64,000 nucleotides of DNA from JANWYT01 sp034437555 (GCA_034437555.1 DAOTTQ010000064.1:14061-78060); one strand, 5' to 3'; counted from the first letter of the stretch, positions 42,361 to 52,392 are shown. Translations and numbers: made by a program. Notes: generated from the sequence alone by a model not told the origin.

Positions 42361-42825
42361 TTATTCAAAAATCCAAGGGTCGTTGTTTCTGTCCCAAGAC
42401 ACTAGTTCGGCATCGGTAAAGAAATTTGCCACTTCAATGATGCCATTTTCTACGCTGTCGCTACCATGAACCAAGTTACGCCCAATTTCTAGCGCAAAGT
42501 CACCGCGAATTGTGCCAGCCGCTGCTTCGTGGGGCTTGGTAGCACCAATGGTTTGGCGAGCAGCCAGAACGGCATTGCTGCCTTCTAATGCAATGACCAC
42601 CACAGGCGAAGAAATGATATAAGCCACCAACGACCCAAAGAAGGGGCGTTCTGCGTGAATGGCGTAGTGCTTTTCTGCCAATTCTTTGCTAATTTGCATA
42701 AACTTCATGCCAACAATGCGAAGCCCACGCGCTTCAAAACGCTTAATGACTTCACCGACCAAACCGCGTTGTACGCCATCGGGCTTTACGATAATAAACG
42801 TGCGTTCTTTACGTGCATCGCTCAT
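42361..42825 (-). CDS. ndk: nucleoside-diphosphate kinase
   Basis: A 154-residue kinase that moves phosphate between nucleoside di- and triphosphates through a phospho-His. The signature NLVHGSDS contains the active-site His. ERTFIIVKPDGVQRGLVGEV opens the chain, and the Arg and Asn ligands of the family are present. GGAG precedes the ATG by 9 bases. The stop lies 3 bases beyond the repeat array. It is divergent from the second PBP (204 bases apart). Confidence 0.97.
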   Translation of the reverse strand: MSDARKERTFIIVKPDGVQRGLVGEVIKRFEARGLRIVGMKFMQISKELAEKHYAIHAERPFFGSLVAYIISSPVVVIALEGSNAVLAARQTIGATKPHEAAAGTIRGDFALEIGRNLVHGSDSVENGIIEVANFFTDAELVSWDRNNDPWIFE

Positions 42826-43029
42826 AATGCTCTTGCTCCTTTGTGGGTGTTTTATGTGTGATAGGGGTGTCTCAACGGGGAGTAATCATAGGGGATGAAG
42901 CCCATGAATACAACACCCGCCCACTTTGTAACAATGAATCACCCACGCCCTGCCTACGCGCTTCGCTTTCGTGCTATCATAGGGTCATCAATAAGCAGCC
43001 TATCAAAGAATGAAACGGACGCAAGCATC

Positions 43030-46000
43030 ATGCCCGATGAAACCAACAACCCTACACAACCCAATGAGCCTTCCCAAGACGGCGGTCATTTGCCCTTTGA
43101 TGACAGCGAATATACGGTTCCTCATTCAATAGACTACACCGACCCCCTCATTAGTGCAGGTGAACAGCGCACCACGCCACTAGGGGATAATGCAACCGAA
43201 GAAGAGGACGAGGACGACACAGGCGACATGCCCCCCGTTAGGGATACGGATGTGCCGTTTAATCTGCCGTATGCTGAAGACCTACAATCTCCTAGTGATA
43301 GGCGTAATGACCCGCATCAAATGGTGACGATGCCCATTTTTAAGGAACCGGGCGTCACTGACCCCAAGAAAACATTGGCGGGTTCGGGTGGCTTAGACCC
43401 CAACCCCGATATGCCCTATGATAGTGAGCGCACTGTGGCAAATATGCCAGTGGTAACGATGCCCTCATCGGCACAAAACCCCAATACAGTGCCAACATCG
43501 GTTGACCCACGCTTTCAACGCCCACAAAACGCGCCCAACATCCAAAATGCACAGGGGAGCTATACCCCCCCACCACCCGCCCCCGTTAAGAAACCGTTGC
43601 CACAGCATCGCCCTAGCCCGCGCCGTGTGGCAGGCTTGCCCATGGGGTGCTTGTACGGCTTTATTGGCTTGGTGCTAACCATGTGCGGCGGTTTAACGCT
43701 CTTGGTCGTGGTGGCTGCTGCCGTCTTTATCCCCTACATCGAAGAACGCTGGAGTGGTGAAATTGACCGCGTAGACAACTATCAGGCGTTCCAAAGCACG
43801 TTTGTTTATGACCGCTACGGTAGCCAATTGTTTGAAGCGTTTGGCGAAGGGCGCAGGAGCACCGTTAGCTATGACAAATTCCCCCAAGACCTCATCAACG
43901 CAACAATCGCCATTGAGGACGGTAGCTTTAGGTCAAATCTAGGCATTGATGTGCCTGCGACCACGGTAGCGTTCTTTCAATTTGTGGGCGCAGGCGGTAG
44001 CGATGATACGGCAGGCGGTAGCACCATCACGCAACAATTGGTGAGAAACGTGCTATTTGACCCCGAAAAACGCGCCGAGCGTAGCGTACAACGCAAGCTA
44101 GAAGAAATTTTGCTGGCGGTCTTGCTAACGCAACGGCGCACAAAAGATGACATTCTCGCGCTATACCTCAATGAAATTTACTATGGCAACCTATCGTATG
44201 GGGCGCAAACGGCTTCCCAGACTTTCTTTGGTAAGGATGTGCAAAACCTCACACTAGGCGAGGCGGCACTATTGGCAGGCTTGCCCCAAGCCCCCGCCAA
44301 TCTAGACCCCCTAAACCCCGACCCCAACGTACAAAACGCGGTATATACGCGCTGGCGTTTGGTGCTAGATGAAATGGTGGACAAGGGCTTTATTACTGCA
44401 CAACAGCGCGATGAAGCTTTCTCACAAGGCTTGAGCTTTAACCCACCACAAACATCGCTAAAAGCACCGCACTTTACAGTATATGCCCAGCGCGAATTTG
44501 AACGCCTAATGGTGTCTTTGGGCTACACGCCCGACCAAGTGGCACGCGGTGGCTACATGATTTTTACCACCATCGACCAAAACGTGAATGATATTGCCCT
44601 ACAAGCGGCGCGATCACAGGTGGCTTCGTTGGCAGGTAATCGCGTTAGCAATGCGGCTGTGCTGGTGATGAAACCCCTCACGGGTGAAATTTTGGGCATG
44701 GTGGGCAGTATTGACTATAACAGCACCACCATTGATGGGCGCGTCAATGTCACCACAGCCTTTAGACAACCCGGCAGTACTATGAAGGCGTTTACGTATG
44801 CGGCAGCTATGGAACGGGGCATGACCCCCGCGGATGTGCTGTGGGATACGCGCACCGAGATAGGCATTGCAGGGCAACCCCTGTATACGCCCGTCAACTA
44901 TGACCGCACGTTCCACGGACCCATGAACATGCGACGCGCCCTTGCCAATAGCTATAATATCCCGGCGGTGCAAACCATACGGATGGCGGGCGTGGACTAT
45001 TTGCTACAGTTTTTACAACGCTTTGGCGTAGAAACGCTGGGCAATGATGCCAGCCGTTATGGGCTATCGCTAACGCTAGGGGGCGGTGAACTTTCACTGG
45101 TAGAACTGCTTAATGGCTATAACGTCTTTGCCAACTTGGGGTCGTATGTGCGTCCCACTGCTATCTTGTGTGTGCTAAACGCAGAAACGCGCCAAATTAT
45201 TTACCAATACGAAAACGGTTGCCCACAAGGCACAGAAACACCCCAAACCGTCAACCGTCAGGGCTTTGGCAAGCAAGTGCTAGACCCACGCATTGCCTAT
45301 ATAATTACCGACATCCTCAGCGACAATGTGGCGCGTAGCCCTGCGATGGGAACAAATAGCCCGTTGCGTACCGTCAACATCGAAAGTGCCGTAAAAACAG
45401 GCACCACCGATGACTTTAAGGACAATTGGACAGTCGGCTATACCAGCAACGTCTCTGTGGGCGTTTGGGTGGGCAATAATGACGGCACGCCAATGGCAAA
45501 CGTAAGCGGTTTGGCAGGGGCAGCCCCCATTTGGAACACCGTCATGAGCAATATCTACGGCAACCCTGCCCGCCTTAATGCGTTTGCGGTGGGTGGACAA
45601 TTACGCCCCGACAAGCCCGCTGCACCCGGTGGCATATCTATCAGGCAAATGTGTGATGTGCGGCGCGTCAGTGACCCATCGCCCACTTGTCCCACTCTTA
45701 ACGAATGGGCGTTTGATGGCGGTGTAGGCATCCCCGATGAAAACGGCAATTTGGTTTATCAACCCTTGCCCCAACAACCCCAATTTGGCGATTTCTACAT
45801 TCAAGACATGGGCTCGGGTGTCTATCGGGCGTTGGTGGTCGCCATTCCTCCCCAAACAGGCGCAAGTATCCAGCTAGGCTATAACCCCGCAGCAGGCGAA
45901 AAACAACCGCCTGCGCCCAAGTATTGCCTTGTGCCTGTGGGCTTCCCAACAGAATCCTTTGGCACACAGGACTTGGTGTTTATTTCCTTGCCCAATACGT

Positions 46001-46419
46001 CACAAGGGGACGGTGTAGAAGCAGAACGCTATGCCCAAAGCAATAATCTTGCCACACTGCCACGCATTGCTTGTCCTCAAGACATTGCCGGGTTGGTGGG
46101 CGGTGGCGACGGTTTAAGCACAGCCTTTATTACTAGCCCTGCTAATGGTCAGGATGTTACGGGTGTTGTCGCCATTTTGGGGACAGCCAGCTTTGATACA
46201 TCACAAGTGGCGTATTACCTCTTGCAAATACGTGGTGGACTATTCCCCGATTGGACGCAAATCGAGACCACCTATAGCAACCCGGTGGTGAATGGTCAGC
46301 TTTCTACACTGTTTAGCGATGCGCTTCAGGATGGGCAATATGGCTTACGGTTGGTATTGGTAGGGCGTGACAATAACATTGTCCTTACGCCGTATGAAAT
46401 TACCATCAACGTGAGATAG
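43030..46419 (+). CDS. second giant class A penicillin-binding protein
   Basis: A 1129-residue paralogue of the PBP at 37.4 kb. The cytoplasmic N-terminus (1-200) is acidic and Pro-rich; the membrane helix is at about 203-237 (LPMGCLYGFIGLVLTMCGG). GT51 has the catalytic Glu in AIEDGSF (about 296), and GGSTITQQLVRN. The transpeptidase motifs are STMK (about 581), SYN (about 640) and KTGT (about 789). The end holds an Ig-like domain similar to that of the first PBP (TSPANGQDVTG). The ATG at 43030 follows a probable -10, TATCAT (42975-42980), although the frame stays open upstream to 42895. An SGNH hydrolase starts 5 bases after the stop. Confidence 0.94.
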   Translation: MPDETNNPTQPNEPSQDGGHLPFDDSEYTVPHSIDYTDPLISAGEQRTTPLGDNATEEEDEDDTGDMPPVRDTDVPFNLPYAEDLQSPSDRRNDPHQMVTMPIFKEPGVTDPKKTLAGSGGLDPNPDMPYDSERTVANMPVVTMPSSAQNPNTVPTSVDPRFQRPQNAPNIQNAQGSYTPPPPAPVKKPLPQHRPSPRRVAGLPMGCLYGFIGLVLTMCGGLTLLVVVAAAVFIPYIEERWSGEIDRVDNYQAFQSTFVYDRYGSQLFEAFGEGRRSTVSYDKFPQDLINATIAIEDGSFRSNLGIDVPATTVAFFQFVGAGGSDDTAGGSTITQQLVRNVLFDPEKRAERSVQRKLEEILLAVLLTQRRTKDDILALYLNEIYYGNLSYGAQTASQTFFGKDVQNLTLGEAALLAGLPQAPANLDPLNPDPNVQNAVYTRWRLVLDEMVDKGFITAQQRDEAFSQGLSFNPPQTSLKAPHFTVYAQREFERLMVSLGYTPDQVARGGYMIFTTIDQNVNDIALQAARSQVASLAGNRVSNAAVLVMKPLTGEILGMVGSIDYNSTTIDGRVNVTTAFRQPGSTMKAFTYAAAMERGMTPADVLWDTRTEIGIAGQPLYTPVNYDRTFHGPMNMRRALANSYNIPAVQTIRMAGVDYLLQFLQRFGVETLGNDASRYGLSLTLGGGELSLVELLNGYNVFANLGSYVRPTAILCVLNAETRQIIYQYENGCPQGTETPQTVNRQGFGKQVLDPRIAYIITDILSDNVARSPAMGTNSPLRTVNIESAVKTGTTDDFKDNWTVGYTSNVSVGVWVGNNDGTPMANVSGLAGAAPIWNTVMSNIYGNPARLNAFAVGGQLRPDKPAAPGGISIRQMCDVRRVSDPSPTCPTLNEWAFDGGVGIPDENGNLVYQPLPQQPQFGDFYIQDMGSGVYRALVVAIPPQTGASIQLGYNPAAGEKQPPAPKYCLVPVGFPTESFGTQDLVFISLPNTSQGDGVEAERYAQSNNLATLPRIACPQDIAGLVGGGDGLSTAFITSPANGQDVTGVVAILGTASFDTSQVAYYLLQIRGGLFPDWTQIETTYSNPVVNGQLSTLFSDALQDGQYGLRLVLVGRDNNIVLTPYEITINVR

Positions 46420-46424
46420 CACAA

Positions 46425-47624
46425 ATGGCTTTCATAGGGCGCATCACACGGTTACTGCTGTTTACGCTGGTTTCGGTGGCAATAACGGTGGTCATTGTAG
46501 ACTTGTTTTTGGGGGCAAGCGTGCGTTTGGATGCGGATGGTACGCGCTTCTTTGGCAACGCCCCCCTACGCCCTTATACGCTTCCTGTGGCACGTGTGCG
46601 CTTACAGCTTGCGCCCTTTTTAGCCGATGCGTCACAGGCTTCGGTGGTTTACGATGCGGTGCTGGGGTGGTCGTTTCGCCCCAACTTTCAAAATGACCTG
46701 ATGACGATTAACGCACAGGGCATTCGCGCCGACAAAGAATTTGCCCTACAGCCCGAAGGCACGTTTAGAATCGCCGTTTTTGGCGATAGCTTTACAGCAG
46801 GCGATGACGTAAGCAACGCGCAAACCTGGGCGCATCACCTGGAAGAAACACTCAATCAACGCCTTTCTTATCGCGTAGAGGTGCTTAATTTTGGTGTATC
46901 GGCGTATGGCGCAGACCAAGCCTATTTGCGCTGGCGCGAATACGGGCAATCCTTTAAGCCAGATATGGTAATTTGGGGCTTCCAAGCCGAAAACGCCCAA
47001 CGCAACCTAAACATTTTTCGCCCACTCTATCCCTATAACACCCCCCCCCTTAGCAAACCGCGCTTTGTGCTAAATGATGACGCAAGCCTAAGCCTTATCA
47101 ACGTGCCTGTTTTGCCCCCTGATACCGTCGCAGATGTGCTTGCCCAGTTTCCTAATCATCCGCTTGCGCCCTATGAGGGGTTTTACTCGCCCGAAGATTT
47201 TAGCCCACAATGGTGGAATGAGAGCATTTTTGCCACACTGCTAATGGATGTGATAGAGCGCAAGGGCATTGTTGGCTATAGTGAAGCGAATGTGTTTTCC
47301 AAGCTAAGCCCACAAAGCGAAGCCACGCAATTGATGAAGGCAATGGTGACGCAATGGTCGGAGGAACTAGAGGCACAAGGAACGGCGTTTGTCATGGTTG
47401 AATTGGTGGGGTATGAATTTCTGCTAGAGCGTCGGCGTACCAACCAAGCCATGCCCTACGAATTTTTACTAGAGGAATGGCGTACGCGCTACACATTATT
47501 AGATGGCGTTACGCCCCTGCTTACCCTTGATGCGCCCTTTAACGCCACAGGGCATTACACCCCAGAAGGCTATCGTGCAGTGGGGCAAAGCGTGGCAGAA
47601 GGACTGTTGCCCCTCCTGCCCTAG
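46425..47624 (+). CDS. membrane-anchored SGNH/GDSL hydrolase
   Basis: A 399-residue protein with a signal anchor (about 8-30). The catalytic Ser122 lies in the GDSL block (VFGDSFTAGDDV), a Gly/Asn oxyanion region follows (VLNFGVSAYGADQ), and the terminal acid-base His is at 377 (GHYTPEGYR). The domain is of the type that deacetylates or O-acetylates surface glycans, as in AlgJ/AlgX- or OatA-like groups. It begins 5 bases after the PBP stop without its own ribosome site, so translation is probably coupled, and a role in modifying peptidoglycan or attached glycan is a natural inference. It converges on the beta-propeller gene with a 10-base gap. Confidence 0.85.
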   Translation: MAFIGRITRLLLFTLVSVAITVVIVDLFLGASVRLDADGTRFFGNAPLRPYTLPVARVRLQLAPFLADASQASVVYDAVLGWSFRPNFQNDLMTINAQGIRADKEFALQPEGTFRIAVFGDSFTAGDDVSNAQTWAHHLEETLNQRLSYRVEVLNFGVSAYGADQAYLRWREYGQSFKPDMVIWGFQAENAQRNLNIFRPLYPYNTPPLSKPRFVLNDDASLSLINVPVLPPDTVADVLAQFPNHPLAPYEGFYSPEDFSPQWWNESIFATLLMDVIERKGIVGYSEANVFSKLSPQSEATQLMKAMVTQWSEELEAQGTAFVMVELVGYEFLLERRRTNQAMPYEFLLEEWRTRYTLLDGVTPLLTLDAPFNATGHYTPEGYRAVGQSVAEGLLPLLP

Positions 47625-47634
47625 CGTGGTGTGA

Positions 47635-49518
47635 TTACCGTAGTGAAAGGTCGCGTGCCAAAAGCCCCAAGTTTAGGCGAACAGCGCGGTTTTGTGGGGA
47701 TGTGCTATCCAGTGAAAAGACCACCACATCCCCACCATTAGAGCGCGTTACGCCAATGACAGCGTTGCCATCAGAGGTGAGTAGGGGGGCGTATAGGGCA
47801 TTGGTTCGCGCAATTTCGCGCAGTTCTCCGCCACCAAAAGGGACTTCGGCTATCACCAATTGTCCCAAGACATCCGTTTCAAAGAGCAACCGTAGCATAT
47901 CTGCGCTGGATTGCACCACGTCCATAAGCTGGCTGTTGGGGGGTAATTCTGCCAGTACGGTAGGGAGTTCTTCGGGAATGTTGGCGTTAACGCGCACAAT
48001 GCTTGCGCCATTGGCAAAAACCACCTGTGCGCCATTAAGCCACCACCCACGCAAGAATGGCACTTCGCCGATGGCTTCGCCGGTGTTGGTGTCAATGAAA
48101 ACGGTGCTTTCGGGCGTATTTACCAGCAATGCGCTTACGCTTGTGGCGGGCTGCGGTGCGCTGTAGCGCGTATCTTCTGCCAACACGAATAATTGCCCCG
48201 TTGTTAAGTCGGCACGTTCTAAGCCTTGCCCACGCGTAAAATACAGGGTTTGGGCATCGGCACTAAACGCCATACTAAAGCCCGTATCGGGTACATCTTC
48301 TGCCAACGTATACACAATGTCATCGGCGTTCAGCGCGTAATAAAATAGCGTGTTATTGCTGATATACGCCACGCCCGCCCCGTTGCGTGCTACATGGTAC
48401 ACGGTTACATCGCCCTCTGAGGGTGTGATGGTTTGCGCGAGTGTGCCATCATTGGGCAATTGCCACACTTGCACAATGCCCGCACTGGGCGCACGAAAAT
48501 AGAGGGTGTCTGTGATTGCGGTGCTTTCTACCCGTTGCGGATAGGGCGCACCCCAACCATACGCAGACGCGCTGGCAATGGGCAACGTAAAGCCTTCACC
48601 AATAAGCGGGTTGACAAAAGCCAACACACCGCCCTGAAACGCCACCAAAAGCTCACCATTGGGTGTCCAGCGTGCAGAACCAATGTCTATGGGGGCATCG
48701 CCAATTTCACGCGCTACAAACGCCTCGCCCTCATACGTCACCTGAAACAGCGTTGCGCTTTCGGGGCTGCCCCTAAACAGTTGAAACGACGTTTGCGAGA
48801 AGGCAAACGGCAAATGATAGGTAAAGTCTGTGTCTAGGATGGGAATTTGGTCATTAAAGTTGGCTAAATCCATGGCAATCATGCCGCCATTGCGGGGCGT
48901 AAACGCCAAAATATCATCCGCCAGCCAGATGAGGCTTGTGCCGTCACTAATGGCACTCGTTAGGCGCGCACTGTTATTTGCCACCGCAAATATCCACCAA
49001 ACGTTTTCTATTGCCCCCGCCGCCAAATAATTACCATTGCTAGACCAACGCATCTCTTGTAAGCCCGCAACGTTAAGGGCTTGGGTGATACTAGTGCCAT
49101 CGGGGGCAATAAAGCTCACAAAGCCGTTATCTTGGGCGGTATACGCCAGCACATTGCCTTGTGGCGACCACGCCAACGTATCACCCTTGCCCCGAATTTC
49201 GGGGTAGGTGGCGGTGGGGTTAATAAGCAGTGGGTTTTCGGGGGCATCAAAGCGAAATGCGGTGAGATTTTCTAGGGTACGAATCGCCAACCAACGGTTA
49301 TCGCCCGACACGGCAAAATCGAGGACAAACGCGCCTTCGGGTGTAACGCTCTGAACGCCTTCTGCACCCAGCCCATAGCGTTCTAGCACGCCCTCATTCA
49401 GCAAAATATAAAGCTCTGTGGGCAAATTAAAGCCATCTTGGGCGCGTGTTCCCCACGCCATTCCTAGCAAGAGTACCCACGCCACAGGACGCAAGAGGAA
49501 CAGAAAACGCGCCATCAT
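47635..49518 (-). CDS. secreted beta-propeller protein
   Basis: A 627-residue exported protein: signal peptide 1-26 (A-Q-D cut), then about a dozen blade-like repeats with the TolB/WD40-type phrase (TLAWSPQGNVLAYTAQDN, EMRWSSNGNYLAAGA, SARWTPNGELLVAFQ, SMAFSADAQTLYFTRG). There is no catalytic motif. It starts 5 bases after the stop of the membrane coiled-coil gene, so it is the last gene of the PspA operon. A periplasmic/surface sensor or scaffold role is inferred from that context. A second ATG at 49515 is equally possible. Confidence 0.75.
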   Translation of the reverse strand: MMARFLFLLRPVAWVLLLGMAWGTRAQDGFNLPTELYILLNEGVLERYGLGAEGVQSVTPEGAFVLDFAVSGDNRWLAIRTLENLTAFRFDAPENPLLINPTATYPEIRGKGDTLAWSPQGNVLAYTAQDNGFVSFIAPDGTSITQALNVAGLQEMRWSSNGNYLAAGAIENVWWIFAVANNSARLTSAISDGTSLIWLADDILAFTPRNGGMIAMDLANFNDQIPILDTDFTYHLPFAFSQTSFQLFRGSPESATLFQVTYEGEAFVAREIGDAPIDIGSARWTPNGELLVAFQGGVLAFVNPLIGEGFTLPIASASAYGWGAPYPQRVESTAITDTLYFRAPSAGIVQVWQLPNDGTLAQTITPSEGDVTVYHVARNGAGVAYISNNTLFYYALNADDIVYTLAEDVPDTGFSMAFSADAQTLYFTRGQGLERADLTTGQLFVLAEDTRYSAPQPATSVSALLVNTPESTVFIDTNTGEAIGEVPFLRGWWLNGAQVVFANGASIVRVNANIPEELPTVLAELPPNSQLMDVVQSSADMLRLLFETDVLGQLVIAEVPFGGGELREIARTNALYAPLLTSDGNAVIGVTRSNGGDVVVFSLDSTSPQNRAVRLNLGLLARDLSLR

Positions 49519-49523
49519 CTCAT

Positions 49524-50348
49524 TTAACCTAGCCGTAGGCTTTTGGATTGCACATCGTCCATTGCCTCAATGGTATCTTGCAAGCTGGCAACTTCGTCTT
49601 GAATTTCTAAGCGAAGGCGTTGGGCGCGCGAGCTATCCACTTCTTTTGTGCCTAACAAAGACATTTGGGCATACACCGTCCCTAGCGAAGCCAACGTGCT
49701 TTCTAATTGAATTTCGGCACGCTTTACACTATTCATCGTAGCTTCCAGGTTGCGCTTTTGTTGCTCTAGGTTGATTTTTTGGGCTTTTAAATCGGCGATG
49801 ACGCGCTCATCTTTTTCGACGGTTAGGCGTTGTTGCACTTTTTCTATTTTTTGTGGCACAGCCTTTAGGTCACGTTCTACAATGTCATTGCCCTCAAACG
49901 CATCAATATGGAGCGCAAGGTCATACATGTGGGCAATCCATGCGTTAATGTCGTCTACGGTTTGCCGAAGGCTAATCCGCATTGCGCCTTCATGACGCTT
50001 AACGAGCTTAAGCATATTACGGCGATACTCTAGTGCCGAGTTAATACGTTCCCGTGCTAAACGACTGCGAATGTTGTTAAGCTCATACTTGGCTTCAAAT
50101 TCGCGTGCCATGGCTTCGGCGGTTTCTTCGGGGTCTGTGATGGCACTCACGACCAATGAGGTTTGGGCAATGCCCCCTAAGACCAACCAAAACCACGGTT
50201 GCCACTCAACAATAGGCAAGTTAATGTCGTTGACAAATAAGAACAAAATGGCGGTTACAAGCAGTGTAACGGCGGTTTCCCATCGCAAGAGGGCATTCAT
50301 TAGCAATGTGCCAAACACACGCTGGCGGACTTCTCGACGTTCACCCAT
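49524..50348 (-). CDS. membrane protein with long coiled coil
   Basis: A 274-residue protein. Two membrane helices at about 24-40 and 50-68 (TAVTLLVTAILFLFV; WFWLVLGGIAQTSLVV) form a hairpin, and the rest is a charged coiled coil (VEKDERVIADLKAQKINLEQQKRNLEATM, EIQLESTLASLGTV). No family was recognised. The C-terminal coil resembles in style the neighbouring PspA, so the two may interact at the membrane. It lies 93 bases downstream of pspA and 5 bases upstream of the propeller gene. Confidence 0.7.
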   Translation of the reverse strand: MGERREVRQRVFGTLLMNALLRWETAVTLLVTAILFLFVNDINLPIVEWQPWFWLVLGGIAQTSLVVSAITDPEETAEAMAREFEAKYELNNIRSRLARERINSALEYRRNMLKLVKRHEGAMRISLRQTVDDINAWIAHMYDLALHIDAFEGNDIVERDLKAVPQKIEKVQQRLTVEKDERVIADLKAQKINLEQQKRNLEATMNSVKRAEIQLESTLASLGTVYAQMSLLGTKEVDSSRAQRLRLEIQDEVASLQDTIEAMDDVQSKSLRLG

Positions 50349-50441
50349 GGGCGACTCTTTCTAACAATTGTTAATTTGCAGGGTATAACAGGGGCAAAAA
50401 ACGGGATGTCTTTTGCCCCCTTGTGCGGTTTGTGTTGCTTC

Positions 50442-51134
50442 TTATTCCGATGGTGTTTCGCCACCCAAAAGGCGACGACGGCGTTCTTCTAGTTGCAGGT
50501 CAATCATACTATCGCCAATGGCGGCATCAATTTCGTCGCTCACATTGCGCGTTGCCACGTCTAGGCGAGAATCTTCGCGGTCTAGGCGGGCGCGAATTTG
50601 TTCGGAAAGGCTGTTGATTTCGGCATCGCCAGAGTTTGCCAAACCTTCAAGGCTCTTAACGGTTTTTACCATGACCTTCTTGGTTTCGGCAAGTTCAATT
50701 AGGGCGCGAAGCTTTTCACGTTCTTGCTTAATGGTGCTAAGGCGTGATTCTAGCTTTAGGCGCATTTCCAACATTTGTTGGTACTGCTTTTCCTGCATCT
50801 GCCATTGTTCATGGTATTCCTGTGAGAGTTCTTGCTTTGTGTTTAGTTCGGCTTGTGCTGCCGAAGCGAGGTCATTTTTACCCTTGATGATGAGGGTATC
50901 AATGTCACGGTCTAATTTCTCGGCTGCGGTGGCAAATTCTTCATATTTGCGCTTTAGAGTGCGAACTGTTCCGCCAACGGTGGCTGCGCTGTCCTCAAGA
51001 GCTTCAAGGTTGCGTTCTACTTGACGGATATATTCATCCATCACCTTCACCGAGTTTGCTTCTAGGGCGCGGTCTACTAAGCCGTGCATATTAGCATTTA
51101 TTAGGGTTTGCATTTTCTCAAGCAGTGATGCCAT
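50442..51134 (-). CDS. pspA: PspA/IM30-family membrane-stress protein
   Basis: A 230-residue coiled-coil protein of the ESCRT-III-like PspA/Vipp1 family. The opening MASLLEKMQTLINANMHGLVD is the membrane-binding amphipathic helix; VMDEYIRQVERNLEALEDSAATVGG and the long charged helices to about 200 follow. PspA stabilises a damaged cell membrane. ATG at 51134 is chosen (AGGG upstream, helix starts at once); an extended -10, TGC-TATACT (minus strand, 51183-51191), lies 50 bases upstream. It is the second gene of a run starting with the hybrid kinase at 52354. Confidence 0.9.
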   Translation of the reverse strand: MASLLEKMQTLINANMHGLVDRALEANSVKVMDEYIRQVERNLEALEDSAATVGGTVRTLKRKYEEFATAAEKLDRDIDTLIIKGKNDLASAAQAELNTKQELSQEYHEQWQMQEKQYQQMLEMRLKLESRLSTIKQEREKLRALIELAETKKVMVKTVKSLEGLANSGDAEINSLSEQIRARLDREDSRLDVATRNVSDEIDAAIGDSMIDLQLEERRRRLLGGETPSE

Positions 51135-51235
51135 AGTGGGATACCCTCTCTTTGATAAACGATCTGCGAAAACATTGCCTTTAGTATAGCATAGGTCAGG
51201 ATGAAGCGAATTGTTTTTTATACGAAATTCATCGG

Positions 51236-52354
51236 CTATGGGTTGCATGGAATCAACAAAGAAAATGTGCTGCCCTTTTCTAGCTGACTGATGACAGCGC
51301 ATGTCCAGCCGTGTAGCTTTGCAATGCCCTCTACCAATGCCAAGCCGCTGCCTGCGCCTTGGTCTTCATATTTTTCACGTTCTACTTGGTAAAACGGTTG
51401 CCAGATGTTCTCTAGCTCGTTTTCCGGGATGCCGCGCCCTTCGTCAATCACTTCAACAAGGATATTTTGGTGGGCGTTTAGGCGGGCGCGTAAAGTGACT
51501 GTGCTATCTTTTTGTGAGAATTTGGCAGCGTTGTCTAGTAATTCTCTGATGACCACCGTCAAAAATTGCCCATCTGCGGTAAATTGTGGGATGTTTGCGT
51601 CCATATCAAGGTTAAAGCGGCGCGGGCGCGTGTCGGGCAATTCTATTTGGCGCATGGCATCTGTCACCAATGCCTTAAAGTCATGGATGGGACGACTGCG
51701 CCAACCCACTGTTCTTTGGGCATCACCGTTTTCTAGCTCAACAATCAAAATGAAGTTTTCTACCAAACGGCGTAGGCGGTCTGCACCACTATTTACGCCC
51801 TTTAAGAAACCCATCACTTCTTCAACAGACATATTATCGGTGTTAAAGTCCTTTAGCATTTCGGCGTATGCCACCACAAGCGTTAGGGGTGTGCGGAACT
51901 CGTGGTTAAGAATGGTCATAATTTTGCGTTTGATGTCGGTTACTTCGGTTTCTTGGGCGCGTTTGAAGTCACGGTTGCGCTTTAGGCATGCCTCTACAGA
52001 CATTAATAAATCTTGTGCTTCAAAAGGTTTTGTTAAATACACATCAGCACCAGCAAGCGTGCCTCTGTAGCGTTCATTGCGTTCACCACGCGCCGTTAAA
52101 AAGATAAACGGCACAGTAACCCACTTGGGTTCGGCACGCACGTTCTCTAAAAATGTAAAGCCATCCATTTGAGGCATTGTAATGTCAGAGAGGATGAGGT
52201 CGGGAAGATCGTCTTGATGGCTGGCTAAAATTTTTAAGCCTTCTACGCCATTAACTGCGGTAAGTACCTGATAATGCTCTAGTTCCAAAATGTCGCGGAT
52301 GCCTGATAATAAATTGACATCGTCTTCGACAACTAAGACCGTCGTCTTATTCAT
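51236..52354 (-). CDS. response-regulator/histidine-kinase hybrid
   Basis: A 372-residue signalling protein with the order reversed from most hybrids: an N-terminal receiver domain (Asp57 phospho-acceptor in LSDITMPQMDG; Lys109 in LTKPF), then HisKA (His151 in LNHEFRTPLTL) and an ATPase domain (RELLDNAAKFSQKD, VIDEGRGIPENEL, GAGSGLALVEGI). It has no membrane helix. Such proteins relay a signal from another kinase. A good promoter (52393-52421), GGAGGA before the ATG, and the PspA gene 101 bases downstream suggest that it governs membrane stress, an inference from position. Confidence 0.9.
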   Translation of the reverse strand: MNKTTVLVVEDDVNLLSGIRDILELEHYQVLTAVNGVEGLKILASHQDDLPDLILSDITMPQMDGFTFLENVRAEPKWVTVPFIFLTARGERNERYRGTLAGADVYLTKPFEAQDLLMSVEACLKRNRDFKRAQETEVTDIKRKIMTILNHEFRTPLTLVVAYAEMLKDFNTDNMSVEEVMGFLKGVNSGADRLRRLVENFILIVELENGDAQRTVGWRSRPIHDFKALVTDAMRQIELPDTRPRRFNLDMDANIPQFTADGQFLTVVIRELLDNAAKFSQKDSTVTLRARLNAHQNILVEVIDEGRGIPENELENIWQPFYQVEREKYEDQGAGSGLALVEGIAKLHGWTCAVISQLEKGSTFSLLIPCNP

Positions 52355-52392
52355 GGTAAAATCCTCCGATAACACCCCGTAATTTACTGTAC

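Noticed and set aside
41736..42405. Open frames with repeated ITPCPFPHRYAEGK-like phrases
   Set aside because: They run through the 138-bp tandem repeats; the periodic protein is a by-product of repeats with length divisible by three. There is no ribosome site and the units contain strong hairpins.
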